Below, piece by piece: positions 42,797-54,841 of a DNA stretch of 64,000 nt; the stretch's first letter is position 1, and each line of letters starts with the position of its first letter. The notes under the pieces are model-generated. The model saw only the letters and a list, made by a program, of their open reading frames with translations, was not told the origin of the DNA and searched no databases. The stretch is taken from the NCBI GenBank assembly GCA_009667805.1, contig CM019065.1, positions 156,417,322-156,481,321 of the forward strand. The letters are read 5' to 3'. The stretch is from Leptobrachium leishanense. Lineage: Eukaryota > Chordata > Amphibia > Anura > Megophryidae. A program made the translations under genes and the position numbers.

Positions 42797-43070
42797 CAGA
42801 GTAAACAGAACTGCATCTCTCCCGTCCATCTTGCAACAAACACCACACCACAAAACGCTTTTTTTTCTCTCTCTTTATTTTTTTCAACTGAATAAAAATT
42901 TTGTTTCTTCTAGCCCAGCTTTTTTTTTTGTTTCCATCTCAAATTGAGTTTTTACAACGTCCGTCAAACATATCGGATCATCTGGCGTCTACCAATCTCT
43001 TCCATCATAAAGTGCGTCCTTTTTAACACACATACTGTGCGCAGCAGACTACGCTCGTGTGCACCCGGCC

Positions 43071-43392
43071 TAAACTGGTGTTAACTGATTCTGCAGAAGC
43101 GGTATCATTTAGCACCAGCTTCTTAGCTGTGGTTAACTTTTACCTTACCACATCGGTGCGGTAATTAGCGTTAGGACTTTGTAATCTTAACATGGGGAGC
43201 GCAGTCACTAATTAGCGTTAAGTATAGAGAGCGCAAAGTACAGTAAACTCGCGCAAGCTAGCAAAATCACCAATGTGATAACAGATTTTTTTAACCAATT
43301 AGTGTTAAGGATGTAATATGCGGGGCATGTGTTAAAGTCACTTAACCTAGCGTTCCTGCTTGCGTTAAGTTTCTAATAGGGCCCTTAGTGTT
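43071..43392 (-). repeat. GGGCCC-family repeat, copy 3, right part
   Basis: Inverted relative to copies 1 and 2: it ends TAATAGGGCCCTTAG and contains the reversed blocks ATTAGCGTTAGGACTTTGTA and GAGCGCAAAGTACAGTAAAC. Together with 39,517-39,717 it forms one element split by the Harbinger insertion. Confidence 0.65.
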
Positions 43393-44888
43393 TTCTTCCC
43401 TCTATACCATCACTGACTTCACTTTCGGCTATTCCCCATTTCTGACCAGCATCTCCTCTCCTTTAATATCAATCCATCAACGTCGGATTTTGTGCAGTTG
43501 CGGAGGAGGAGCAAGAAAGTCCAGAGTCGAGGATATTGTGTTGTTATAATGAGATGAGGCAATGTTGGGGCAGGTTTTAGTGGTAGTCTGAGCGAGGAGA
43601 TTTTGAATAAGACTGGAGAACTGTAGAGGATCCAAAGCCTGGAGTTTTCTACAGGTGTGGAGCTGAGAGGGAAAGAAGGTTGTTGTTATCTTCTTTCTCT
43701 TTATATTCCATGTGGAAGTGGAGTCCTAGTAAGGTGTATGGGCCACCTGAGAAATAAGAAGAAAAATAACCCACAAGCGTGAATCCACTCAGAGTCAGAG
43801 CCAGTGTTGGGGCTCTCTGTTTGTGAAATCCCTACAAAATACACATTTTCTATACATCTGTAAATGTATGCTGCACCATAATTGTTCAATTATTTGGTCT
43901 TTTATGTCTGAATATTGAGAGACACCGGAATACTTCTATAAGCATTAAGTTGCGCTGTATCAGGTTGTACAGTATATGTATATCCCAAGTACATGCCTAT
44001 ATCCAAAATGTGTACACATATTTACTCATGGACGGCTGCTGCATGCCAAGCTTATATTTTTACATATTTTCCGTTTGATGTGTGATCCTTCTATTAACAC
44101 TGCTGTGCTGTTTAGTATTACCAAGGTAACCATGCCTGCATCTAAGCAAGTTAATTGTAATTACTAACTGATCCCCTGGGTCATTAGAATGAATACTGAG
44201 CATCCATATTAAATGCAAATGGGACATAGCATTTCATATATGGTTTAGTTTTCATTTAGTGGGGATAAATACATTCAAATATTCATCAGCTAATTGGTGC
44301 TGGATTTAGATTTTTCTGCTTCTATGAAAAATAAACATGCACACTCTACCAATATGAACTCCATTGACCAGTAGATTATATTTATCTCTGACCAACTCAC
44401 AATGGTCTATTTCAAAGAGTACTTAATAGTACTTCTTTATTTATATTGGAGGCAAGAAAATGCTGAACCATGATATTTGATTGTCTGTAATACAGTTCAA
44501 TAAGCATACCAGTTACATCAATGAGTCCCATACATTTATGAAGCAAAAATACAGATGAACAAGGGAGAGTAGGAAGACAGAGGAATTAGGAGGATAAATA
44601 CAGGAGCAAAAGAGTATATGTAAGAGGAGAGACCAGGTAAGATGAAGACTTGAGGAAGAGCGAAGACATGCACGCCATGAGGACTGTCATGAGCATTAGA
44701 GGAGGGCAGGAGTGAAGGAAGTATGAAAATGAGAGAATTACAGAAAAGAAAGTGTGAGAATGAGTAGAACATCAGGAATCATGGGTACGGTAACAAGAGC
44801 TGAGTCTGAAGTATGAATCGTGGAAGGTAGTAAAAGTAGGTGAGTGACCATAATTTTAACCCATCAGATTAACAAGACAATTTTAAGG
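43393..44888. other. Sequence without recognised features
   Basis: No gene, terminal repeat or similarity to other segments was recognised in this 1.5 kb. It has mixed composition, AT-rich from 43,800 on. Confidence 0.4.
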
Positions 44889-44968
44889 CTTTTTTTTTTT
44901 TTTGAGAAGGTATTTTGCCAGGAAGGATACAGTGAGATTTCTCTTGTTTTCAAGATTGTCCTGGGTGG
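44889..44968 (-). mobile_element. SINE 3'-end fragment, copy 4
   Basis: A run of T followed by GAGAAGGTATTTTGCCAGGAA and the conserved block ending TTGTCCTGGGTGGCG. It extends slightly further than copies 2 and 3, matching the long copy at 58,838 up to GGGTGGCG. Confidence 0.65.
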
Positions 44969-45167
44969 CGCATTATGGTATACACATATCACACATAACT
45001 TAGCACAACAAATATAACAATCTCATGAAAACACAATGGGGACTATTCCCTAGTGAATGCTAACATTAGAGTTTAAATGCGTAAGCATTACCGCCAGCTT
45101 AAGTGACTTAAACGCATGCCCCCATATTACCTTCCTGACCTAAACCCATAAGAAATCACTTAAGGGG

Positions 45168-45285
45168 TTATTCAAAGAGCACTGAAATTTCAGGGAAATT
45201 TCGATGCTCTTTCGTTTCGGCTCACTTAGGCAATTTCAGTTTGTCGACCCCGCGGTGAATCCACTATTCGCCGCAGGGCTCTCTG
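45168..45285. repeat. GGGTTATTC-type short repeat with hairpin
   Basis: It starts GGGGTTATTCAAAGAGCACTG and has the imperfect hairpin CGCGGTGAATCC/ATTCGCCGCAGG near 45,250, similar to the hairpin at 6,923. Probably a diverged member of the same group. Confidence 0.4.
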
Positions 45286-45585
45286 AAGTGCGTAGAATAA
45301 GGTGTTTTTAAAAAGGCGTTCAAAACAATTAAAATGCATGAAAATGTGTGGAAATAACACTGCAGCGCATTCACGGCCATAGACTGCAGAACGCGCTGCA
45401 AATATGCCCCAAAGAAGCTCCCGTACTTCTTTGGGGCGTAGGACGTTTTACAGTGCGTTCCTGCACGCTGTGAAACGCCCAGGTGTGAACAGGTCCCATA
45501 GGAAATCATGGGATTTCTGTGTTTCGGCGTTTCACAGCGCACAGGAACGTGCTGTAAAACGCTGAGGTGTGAACCCAGCCTTACA
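45286..45585. repeat. CpG-rich MITE related to the Harbinger-type MITE at 36,195
   Basis: The right end (inverse AAGGCTGGGTTCACACCTCAGC) and the internal AAGAAGCTCCCGTACTTCTT palindrome match features of 36,195-36,507 (GAAGTACGGGAGCTTCTTTG). The left end is diverged. TTA follows the right end. Confidence 0.55.
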
Positions 45586-45987
45586 CCTTTTCCATCGTTT
45601 TTAAGTGTATACAGTTGTGTTCAAATTTATTCAACCCCCAATGCTGTAAAGGGTTTTAGGGAATTTAGTGTACATTTGTAATTGTATTCAGAATGAAATC
45701 CTACAAGGACTTTTTAAAGAACCATATGCAACTAAAATGACATCAATTGGTTTTGTAATACAGTAGTAAATGTTTCTTTTGTGAATTCTTCATCGACACA
45801 ATTATTCAACCCCTTAAAGACTACCACTCTGAAGAACAGAGGTTCATTCAAGTGTTTTCAATCAGGTATTGAAAACACCTGTGGATGTCACGGAGCAGCA
45901 ATAAAGCATAATAAGCACCAATTAGGCAGCTTTAAAATGACTGTGATACTCAGCTCCTTCTAGACATTTACTGGTGTGGTTACAAAC

Positions 45988-47021
<1,034 letters not shown>

Positions 47022-47079
47022 TAATCCCTCTCTGTCATCCCCTCCGATAATACGCTCTTAAATCAGCATCTGTCATAGC

Positions 47080-48126
47080 ATGGTACGCGGCAAAAGGACC
47101 TCAACTGACCCCAAGACACCAGCGAGACCCCTCAGAGCCTCTGAGCGCTCCTTGGACGGCTACCTGCTCCATACTCCACGGCCGGCCGCGTGCTCTCCCG
47201 CGGCACCCAAGATGGCGGATGCGGCCTCCTTGACCTCCGGACCCGATCCTACAGCGGCCATCGCCAGACTGGAGCTCCGGCTGGAGTCCATCCTGGCGGG
47301 GATGCCAACAAAGACGGATCTCGCCGATATGCTCTCTGACCTGCACGCTTCGGTACACCGCGACGTGGAGGAGGTACGTGGCGAGGTGACGGAACTCGGC
47401 AGCCGCGTGTCCCGCCTGGAACGGGCCACGGAGGAAGCGCCCCCGCTGGCTCCAGCAAACCCCGAGGCCTACTCAGAGCTGCGCCGGCTGGTGGACGACG
47501 TGGACAACCGGGGACGCCGGAATAATCTGCGCGTTCGCGGTTTAAAAGAGCTGGATCCCCCGGAGTAGTTGGAGGAGGTACTGTGCCGCTTTTTCAATTC
47601 GGTCCTAGGCCGCGAACCGACCTCGGCCATCGAGCTGCAACGTGCCCATAGAGCTCTACGGCCGAAGCCACAGGACGGCGACCCACCCCGAGACGTCGTC
47701 TGCTGTTTCGCCTCCTACCGCCTTAAAGAGCAGATCGTTAAGTATTCCCGGAACGCCAGAACCTGGGATTTCGAGGGACAGTCGCTGGAGCTATATCAAG
47801 ATCTGACGCCCTTCACATTAGCGGCACGCCGCCATCTAAGACCGATTACCCAGGCGCTCACTCTGCGACATATCCCCTATCGTTGGGGATTCCCACTTGC
47901 CCTCACAGTACGTATGGATGGTGCCACGCATTCCATCCTCCGCCCACGGGACGTTCCGGACTTCGTGGCTGCCTTGAGATTGCCGTCGGTGGACGTACAG
48001 GACTGGGAGCAGCGAGAGTCGCGGCGCCCGGGAGGACCAGCTCGGCCCCAACGCATGCTACAACGCCGCGGGGCAGAAGAGGCCCAAGCCGGACCTGACC
48101 GAGACAACCCGGATGAAGCCGTTTAG
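47080..48126 (+). pseudogene. L1 ORF1 protein, one in-frame stop
   Basis: About 348 codons, the usual length for L1 ORF1p. It starts MVRGKRTSTDPKTPARP. Residues 60-125 form a coiled coil with regular hydrophobic spacing (ARLELRLESILAG, VHRDVEEVRGEVTELGSRV). The RNA-recognition region starts with GRRNNLRVRGLKE just before a TAG at 47,566-47,568. The same frame then continues with VLCRFFNSVLG, the C-terminal domain (LTLRHIPYRWGFPLALTV) and a Pro/Arg-rich tail. ORF1p binds L1 RNA as a trimer and has chaperone activity. The stop would remove the RNA-binding half. Confidence 0.85.
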
Positions 48127-49823
48127 CACCTAGAGATTGCAACAGATGTGTTCCCTACGCCCTGTGAGACCTGGACGACGTGTGACGGGCGCTCGCCCTG
48201 CCACCCACCACGACACCTATGAGCTGGTTATGCAGGCCCACTGGAAGCAACTCTAAAGCGCCCCCCCCCCTTTTTTTTTTTTTTTTTTCTTTCCCTCCCT
48301 GACCCAGGGACGGTACACACCCTTGTGCCCTCTATGCCCCTGCGCCTGCCGTCGGCTGGATGTCCGTGCAGGCGGGTTGCGGGAGGTCTCGGGGGCAGTA
48401 CCCTGCGAGCCCGATTCCCTACCCTCGCACCAAGGGAATGGACGCCCTTACAGCGCCTCAATTGGTCGACTGACCCGACGCGCCGGATACGGGCTGGACA
48501 CCTCAACACCTTGGATGCCATATCGGCACGCCGTCCCAAGCAGGTACCAGGGGGTAGGACGCTTTCCTGTGCCCCCCCACTTCTGCTCCCCGGAACTGGC
48601 ACACGCTTGGGCGCTGCCGGACTCACTGCACTCGCCCCGGAGGTCAGTGCCCCTACCCTAGCGGCTGGGTGGTTGGAGGAGGGACGCGTCCGCGCGAACA
48701 CCACACCCCTATCTTTCCCACACCTAACTCACCAGGGATGCATGACCGGGTTATCTGCCCATACCCCTTGCGCCGCTCCGCCTGCACTGGATGTCGTGGG
48801 TTGGGCTCCCCCCGCACTCCCACTTTCCTCTTGGTGCACCCCGTTACCCTACAACCTCACGCCACCACCCCCCCTTACCTTGGCTCCTCCGCCCCCTCTG
48901 TATATACCCCCTCCACGCTCCTAGCTACGGATTTTTGGCTTTCTGAAAGGGTGGGTGCCAGAGCGGCGGGGTGGTTGGGCCTTTTCGGACACACGGACTA
49001 CCGAGAACTTGGGTTGGACGGCGATCGGTGGTGCATGATAGCTCGCACCAGTGGCGCTTGCCCGGAGGGATCGGATGTGGTGGGTGGGGTGGGGGGGGAT
49101 GGCGGTCGGAGGGCACTGAGTTGCCTCTGGAATACAATAGCTCTTTATACACGTCCATATGTTACACATTCTGATATGTTACAGAGTAGGACGGCGCGTC
49201 GCCTGTATAAGGCTGACACGCTGCCCGGGGTCACATATGGTCCTTAATTACGCAACCGTAATGACGCCTTTATACCATAGTCTATGTTATACTCCTTTTC
49301 CTTCGGAGGGGATAGGAGTTCAAGTTTTGTGTTGTTTTCCATTGATATATACCACTATATATACATATATAGTATTTCCCTTTCTTTCTCTCCCTCCTTC
49401 CCATCTGTCTGACGTTTACGCAGTTCACTGTCAGCCTTCGCCCTTGGTTTAGGCAGCACCCTCCACGCCTCCCTGGGGTAGGTGCCCTTGTTCAGTTAGG
49501 AGAGCCCCTTTGTGTCCCCTCTTAGGCGTCGGGACTCAGCCCTCTCCTAACCGGCACCGGAACCCCCTCTTCCTACCCCGCCTGTCGGCGTGGGTATAGC
49601 GCCTCTCTCCTACAACCCCGAGAGACTTTTCCCCCACCCCCCCCTTTTTTTTTTTTTCCTCTTTCTTCCTCTCTTCCTCTGTCTTTTTCCCTACACTCTT
49701 TCTCTCTCTTCCCCATTCTCTCCCTCTCCCCCTCTTTCTCTCAACTTCTTGTTCTGCTTTCCTTTCCTCTCTTCCTTCCTCTTTTATTCCCCCTCCTCAG
49801 AAACTTTTCCATACCCCACTCGG
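48127..49823 (+). other. Long spacer between L1 ORF1 and ORF2
   Basis: The spacer is 1.7 kb; the human L1 spacer is about 60 bp. It is GC-rich at the left, carries a C-run and T-run at 48,262-48,290, and ends in a ~170-bp polypyrimidine tract (49,628-49,800) right before the ORF2 start. Open frames here (for example at 48,325-48,924) are Pro-rich and lack domains, so they are not called. The tract position next to the ORF2 start is of interest for how ORF2 is translated. Confidence 0.7.
49628..49800 (+). repeat. Polypyrimidine tract directly upstream of L1 ORF2
   Basis: C-run, T-run and then mixed CT for about 170 bp, ending 24 bp before the ORF2 ATG at 49,824. Similar tracts lie at 48,262-48,300 and in the 3' UTR at 53,848-54,010. 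Confidence 0.85.
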
Positions 49824-52800
49824 ATGGCGGGGCCGGGCCCCGGAAACCGGTCGGCGACCCTGATCCCGAGTGACCTCAGAATGGTGAGCTATAATGTACG
49901 AGGCCTGAACAAGCCCGAGAAGAGACGCCGTCTCCTCAGGGACTTGGCGGCCCTACGCGCCTCAGTGGCCTTCCTACAGGAAACTCACTTCTGCTCCAAT
50001 GACCCCCCCACCTTACAGGACCGCCGCTTTCCGACGGGTTACTTTGACCACAACCCGGAATCGAAATCGAAAGGGACGGCGATTTTGTTCGCTTCTACTG
50101 TATCTTTCGATATGACAGACACTTACGGTGCGGGTGATGGGAGATGCCTCTACGTGAAGGGCAAGATCGCCGGCTCCACCTACACGTTCGCTAACTTGTA
50201 CCTCCCTAACACGAAACAACATGTGTATTTGGCCAAGGCGCTACGAACCCTAGAAAGCTTTATGGAAGGCACCCTCGTCATGGGTGGAGATTTCAACATT
50301 CCACTCAACCCCGCGGAGGACTCATCCTCCACGAACCAACGGACCCCCCTTAGAATTTTAAGACGCATCCAGTGCTCCTTAACAGCACTGAGACTCGTGG
50401 ACACCTGGAGGGCGCTGAATCCATCTGTCAGGGACTACACATATTATTCAACAGTCCACAACACCTACTCCAGATTGGATTATTTCTTCGTGCCCCAGTA
50501 TGACCTACCTCTTGTGAGATCGTCGGAGATACAAGCTACCACGTGGTCGGACCACGCTCCCGTGGTCATGGCCATGTCTTCCCCCCTTCTCCGCTCTAAG
50601 GAAAGGTCGTGGCGGCTTAACACCTCCCTACTTGCGGACCCGCTTCTTGTAGCTGACATAGCCGAATCTATCCGAACGTATTTCACGGATCATCTGACCT
50701 CAGCTGTGCCGCAACCGACAATCTGGGAGGCCCATAAAGCCGTGATACGAGGAAAGCTGATAGCTTGGGCATTGCGCACGAAGAAGGCGCGCCAGGAGGA
50801 AACAGAAGACCTCTTAACTAAAATACGACAGCTCGAGCTCAAACATCACTCTTCGCGGGACGCGGACACATACGCGCGTCTCCTGCAGGCTCGCACCCAG
50901 TTAACAAACGTCATGAACCCTCGGATTCAACGCGCCATCCTACAAACCAGGTGTTTTTTTGCTCTGCACGAGGACAAGCCGGGTCGTCTCCTGGCGCGCC
51001 TCCTGAAGAAACAACGAGCGAGGGCTTACGTCCCAGCAATCCGCACCCCCAAGGGCTCGGTGACGCCCCACCCGGCCCAAATAGCACAATGCTTCCGGGA
51101 GTTTTACTCTTCCCTATACCACTCGGCTGACGAGTCCGATCGGACACCGGAAGCGTTTCTTGTGGAATATTTGAAGAAACGGATGCCGTACCACCTGTCA
51201 GATGCCCAGCGTGCTCAACTTCGGGTGCCTCTTACACAGGAAGAGATCTCATCCGCCGTTAAGACTCAGAAGAATGGCAAGGCCCCGGGTCCAGATGGCC
51301 TTCCATCAATGTACTAAAAGCGCTTTGGAGCTACCCTGGTCCCTCCATTGGTGACGACCCTTAACTCACTGTTGGAGAATCATTCTCTCCACCCACACAC
51401 TCAGGCCGCCACGATTGTAGTACTTCCCAAAGGTCGTAAGGATCCTATGTTATGCTCCAGCTACAGGCCAATATCCTTATTGAATTCCGACCTAAAAATG
51501 TTTGCAACGGCCTTGGCACAGCAGTTGCATGCGGTCTTGCCGCTTCTGGTACAAAAAGACCAGGTGGGCTTTATCCCAGCTCGTGAGGCCAGGGACGGCA
51601 CCACCCGCACCTTGAATGCCATACACAAAGCAAGACAGGAGGAGATCCCTATGCTGCTTCTGTCAACTGATGCTGAAAAGGCATTCGACAGGGTATCGTG
51701 GCGTTTCCTGTTCGCTACACTGCGCACCATGAACCTACCACCCGAATACATCTCGTGGGTGGCGGCGTTATATGGTTCCCCGAACGCTCGGGTACGGGTT
51801 AATGGGATTCTCTCGGACACGTTTCAGATCCGCAACGGCACCCGACAGGGGTGCCCCCTGTCCCCGATACTTTTTGCCCTCACTCTCGAACCTTTCTTGG
51901 AGTCTGTCCGACGCAACGAGGCTATTACTGGATTGGAGGGGGGCTCTGGCACCCACAAGGTCTCGGCATATGCCGACGACATGCTTTTCTATGTAACCAA
52001 CCCTCTAGCATCCTTACCGGAAATAGTGGAGGAGTTTAGCGTCTATAGCAAGCTGTCTAACTTAAAATAAACCTGGAAAAATCTGAGATATTGAGCCTTA
52101 ATATCCCGGGCAAGCGGAACGGGCTCTCCAACGGAAGCACCCCTTTCACTGGTGCCCTAAAAAGATGCGATATCTGGGCATCTGGCTCACTAAGTCACCA
52201 CAAGATCTTTACCAGGAAAACTTCGTCCCACTCTGGTCGGAGTTGGGCCACGACCTTGGGGAATGGAACCTGTTGAAGATATCCTGGCTCGGCAGAATCG
52301 GGGTGTTGAAAATGAATGTGCTACCAAGGTTACTTTACCTTTTTCAGACGCTACCGATACACATCCCCCCGGCGTTCTTCCAGAGGATTCGCTCCGACTG
52401 CAATCGCTTTGTCTGGTGCAAAGCCAAGCCGAGAATCAGCTTACGCACGCTAACACGACCCAAGTCATCAGGGGGCCTAGCCTTGCCAGACTTCCGCCTC
52501 TATTATGAGGCTTCGCACCTCCAGCGGATAGTAGAGTGGACCACGGGGGGCAGACGCGCTCTGTGGCAGGATCTGGAGAGAGACGCGACCCCACACCCCA
52601 CGCCCGCGTTGCCATGGATAGCAGCAGACCAAAGATCTCCGGTCTCGTTTCGACACCCATTTGTGGGGGCCACGTTACGAGTCTGGCGTTCCGCTATCCG
52701 TCGATACTTGATCTCCTCGTACCCCTCACCTATGCTGCCTCTCGCGGCCAACCCAGCCTTCCCGGCTGGCGTGCACCCCACCCTTGGCCGGAGAATGGGA

Positions 52801-53679
52801 TCGGACCTACTGCTCAGGGCGTTACACTTTACGGACGGAGTGAACCTGCGCTCACCATGGGACGGGGAGACACCTGCTCCCCCTCCGTCTATCATGGAAC
52901 GCTTTAATTTCCATCAAATCTCTCATTACCTACTTTCACTACCGGCCCGCCACAGACTGATTCGCCCCCTCACACCGTTCGAATCCCTCTGCACTGCAAA
53001 GCGTCATCTTACACATGGTATCTCGACTATATACAACCTCCTTCAATCCGCACTTAATCAAGATCCCCCTTCCTTCGAAGGCTCCTGGGATCTGATCCTG
53101 GATACCTCCATACCGGACGAAAAGTGGCGAGACACCTATGAATTAACCCACCATGGCAGCCCGCAGGCAAAGCTACAATCTAACTCCTACAAGGTTCTCT
53201 CGATGTGGTACTGCACCCCCGTCCTGCTTTTCAGAATTGGCCTCCGGCTGACGCCAAACTGTTGGCGATGCGACTTGACGACGGGCACCTACCTCCACGT
53301 TTGGTGGGAGTGCACACTCCTTGCCCCGTACTGGTCCTCTATCAGGGATACGGTGGCAGAGGTCACTGATCTTGATTTACCATTTACAGCAGGCGTGTTC
53401 TTGCTCACGCAAATCCCCTGCTCAGCACGCTCCCTCAAGAAATCAGTGGCTCTCCCCATGATCATGACCGCGAGGCTGATGGTGGCCCGAGTGTGGGAAT
53501 CTGCCACACTCCCTACCTACCGAGACTGGCTCTCCCGGATGGAGGAGGTCATGTGTACGGAGGATCTCGTGACAAGGACAGAAGAAAGAACAGAGGAGCA
53601 CTTACGTAAATGGTATCACTGGAACACGTACGTGGCGTCTGCCTCTTGCCGCACCCGAATGGGACGAGACACCCACTGA
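49824..53679 (+). pseudogene. L1 ORF2 protein (endonuclease and reverse transcriptase), lightly broken
   Basis: About 1,285 codons, as in active L1s. The apurinic-type endonuclease (from MVSYNVRGLN) shows FLQETH, VMGGDFNIPL, SRLDYFFVP and WSDHAPVVMA. The reverse transcriptase shows KAPGPDGLP, SSYRPISLLN, STDAEKAFDRV, TRQGCPLSPILF and the catalytic SAYADDML. The C-terminal Cys-rich segment is NCWRCDLTTGTYLHVWWEC, which fits CX2C...HX4C. A TAA at 51,315-51,317 interrupts the frame, then frame changes occur near 52,065 and between 52,090 and 52,160. All catalytic motifs are intact. Confidence 0.9.
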
Positions 53680-54580
53680 AAACCCTTGTATCCACTGGCT
53701 GTGGGCTGGTACAACCCTGTCCTCCCTCCCAAGTGAGGGAACTGATTGATGTCCCCGATTTGTGACAATTTGACTCACACCTTGAAATGCCGCCGGCCTG
53801 GCGAGGTGCCCGGTCCCGGCCGTCAGCACCTTCCAACGATTCATGTCCCCCCCTTTTTTTTTTTTTTCTCTTTCTTCTCTTTCTTTACTTTTTTCTTCTC
53901 CCTTTTCTCACTCCTCTCTTCCTTTCTTTCTCTTCTTACTTCTTTCTTCTTCCCCTCTCTATCTTATCTCTCCTTCCTTTTCCTCTCCCTCCGCTCTTCC
54001 CCCTCTCTTCCCTCCAACCCGCCCTGACCCAATATTATTCCACCCTGACTCAAATCTATTTCTCTCACATTTATTCGCTTGGTGCCCTACCCCTGCATAT
54101 AGGCCCCATTCCTTTCCAAATTGACCTTTAATATGAGTTTTTTGGCCAGAATTCACTCGCGGCCCTGGCCTACGCTCTTCTCACAGGTCCCTGGTGCTAA
54201 CTCCTCGTGGCCAGATGTTCTTCTAGCCCTCCCCAAATCCCAAATACCGAAGCGACACATCTCACCGACGTTATACTACCACACCCGGAGGGATGTGGGT
54301 GCTTACGCGAACCATGGCAGCTGACAGAATTTGGTAATACTAGGACTGCCCTACAGCGTTACCCCTGACCCCTCCCCCCCCTCCTTTCCCCTTTCTCCTA
54401 TGTTACTGAAATGCTCATGTTACCCTCTCATTGTAGTGCTATTTGTGTATTGTTCAGACTGAGCTGTTATAAGTTGTAGTATTTTGCAAGTTACGCTCGC
54501 ATATGCTGATTTATTCTGTTTATGATTATCTGCCTACTTACCCTCTGTATTTTTGCTACTTGGCTCGTTGAATAAAAAAC
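53680..54580 (+). other. L1 3' UTR with polypyrimidine tract
   Basis: It contains a T-run and CT-rich tract at 53,848-54,010, then mixed sequence and a short A-rich end after TTGAATAAA, which may act as the polyadenylation signal. Apparent open frames in the tract are composition artefacts. Confidence 0.75.
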
Positions 54581-54841
54581 AAGCTGTTATAACTGTAAAA
54601 GGATGTTGTACTAAGTACTAAGATTGAATGTCACTTGGGGGTTGAATAAAACTGATAATGATGTGAGCACAGAAAAGACATCTGTGGTTATTTCATTATA
54701 AATGTTATGTTATATTTGTCTGACCTACACGTGCCTCTTTGATTTAATTGTAAGCAAGATGACTGAATGATCAAAATCAATGTCAAACTGGCCAAAACAC
54801 TCAATTTCAGTGGGGGTTGAATAATTTTGAACACAAATGTA

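Larger units (their letters stand above)
39718..43070. mobile_element. Complete PIF/Harbinger transposon with two interlocking genes
   Basis: The ends are GGCCGGGTGCACACGAGC... at both sides in inverted orientation, with similarity going on for about 60 bp. The 3-bp target TAA is at 39,715-39,717 and 43,071-43,073. The element has the two genes expected for PIF/Harbinger, a DDE transposase and a second DNA-binding protein. Here the second protein has MADF and BESS domains. The order along the plus strand is MADF exon 1 (+), transposase exon 2 (-), MADF-BESS exon 2 (+), transposase exon 1 (-). All four exons carry some damage, so this copy is probably dead. Confidence 0.85.

Noticed and set aside
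48325..49247. Long overlapping frames in the L1 spacer
   Set aside because: Pro-rich translations of GC-rich DNA without domains. Known L1 elements have no third protein here; would need conservation among copies.
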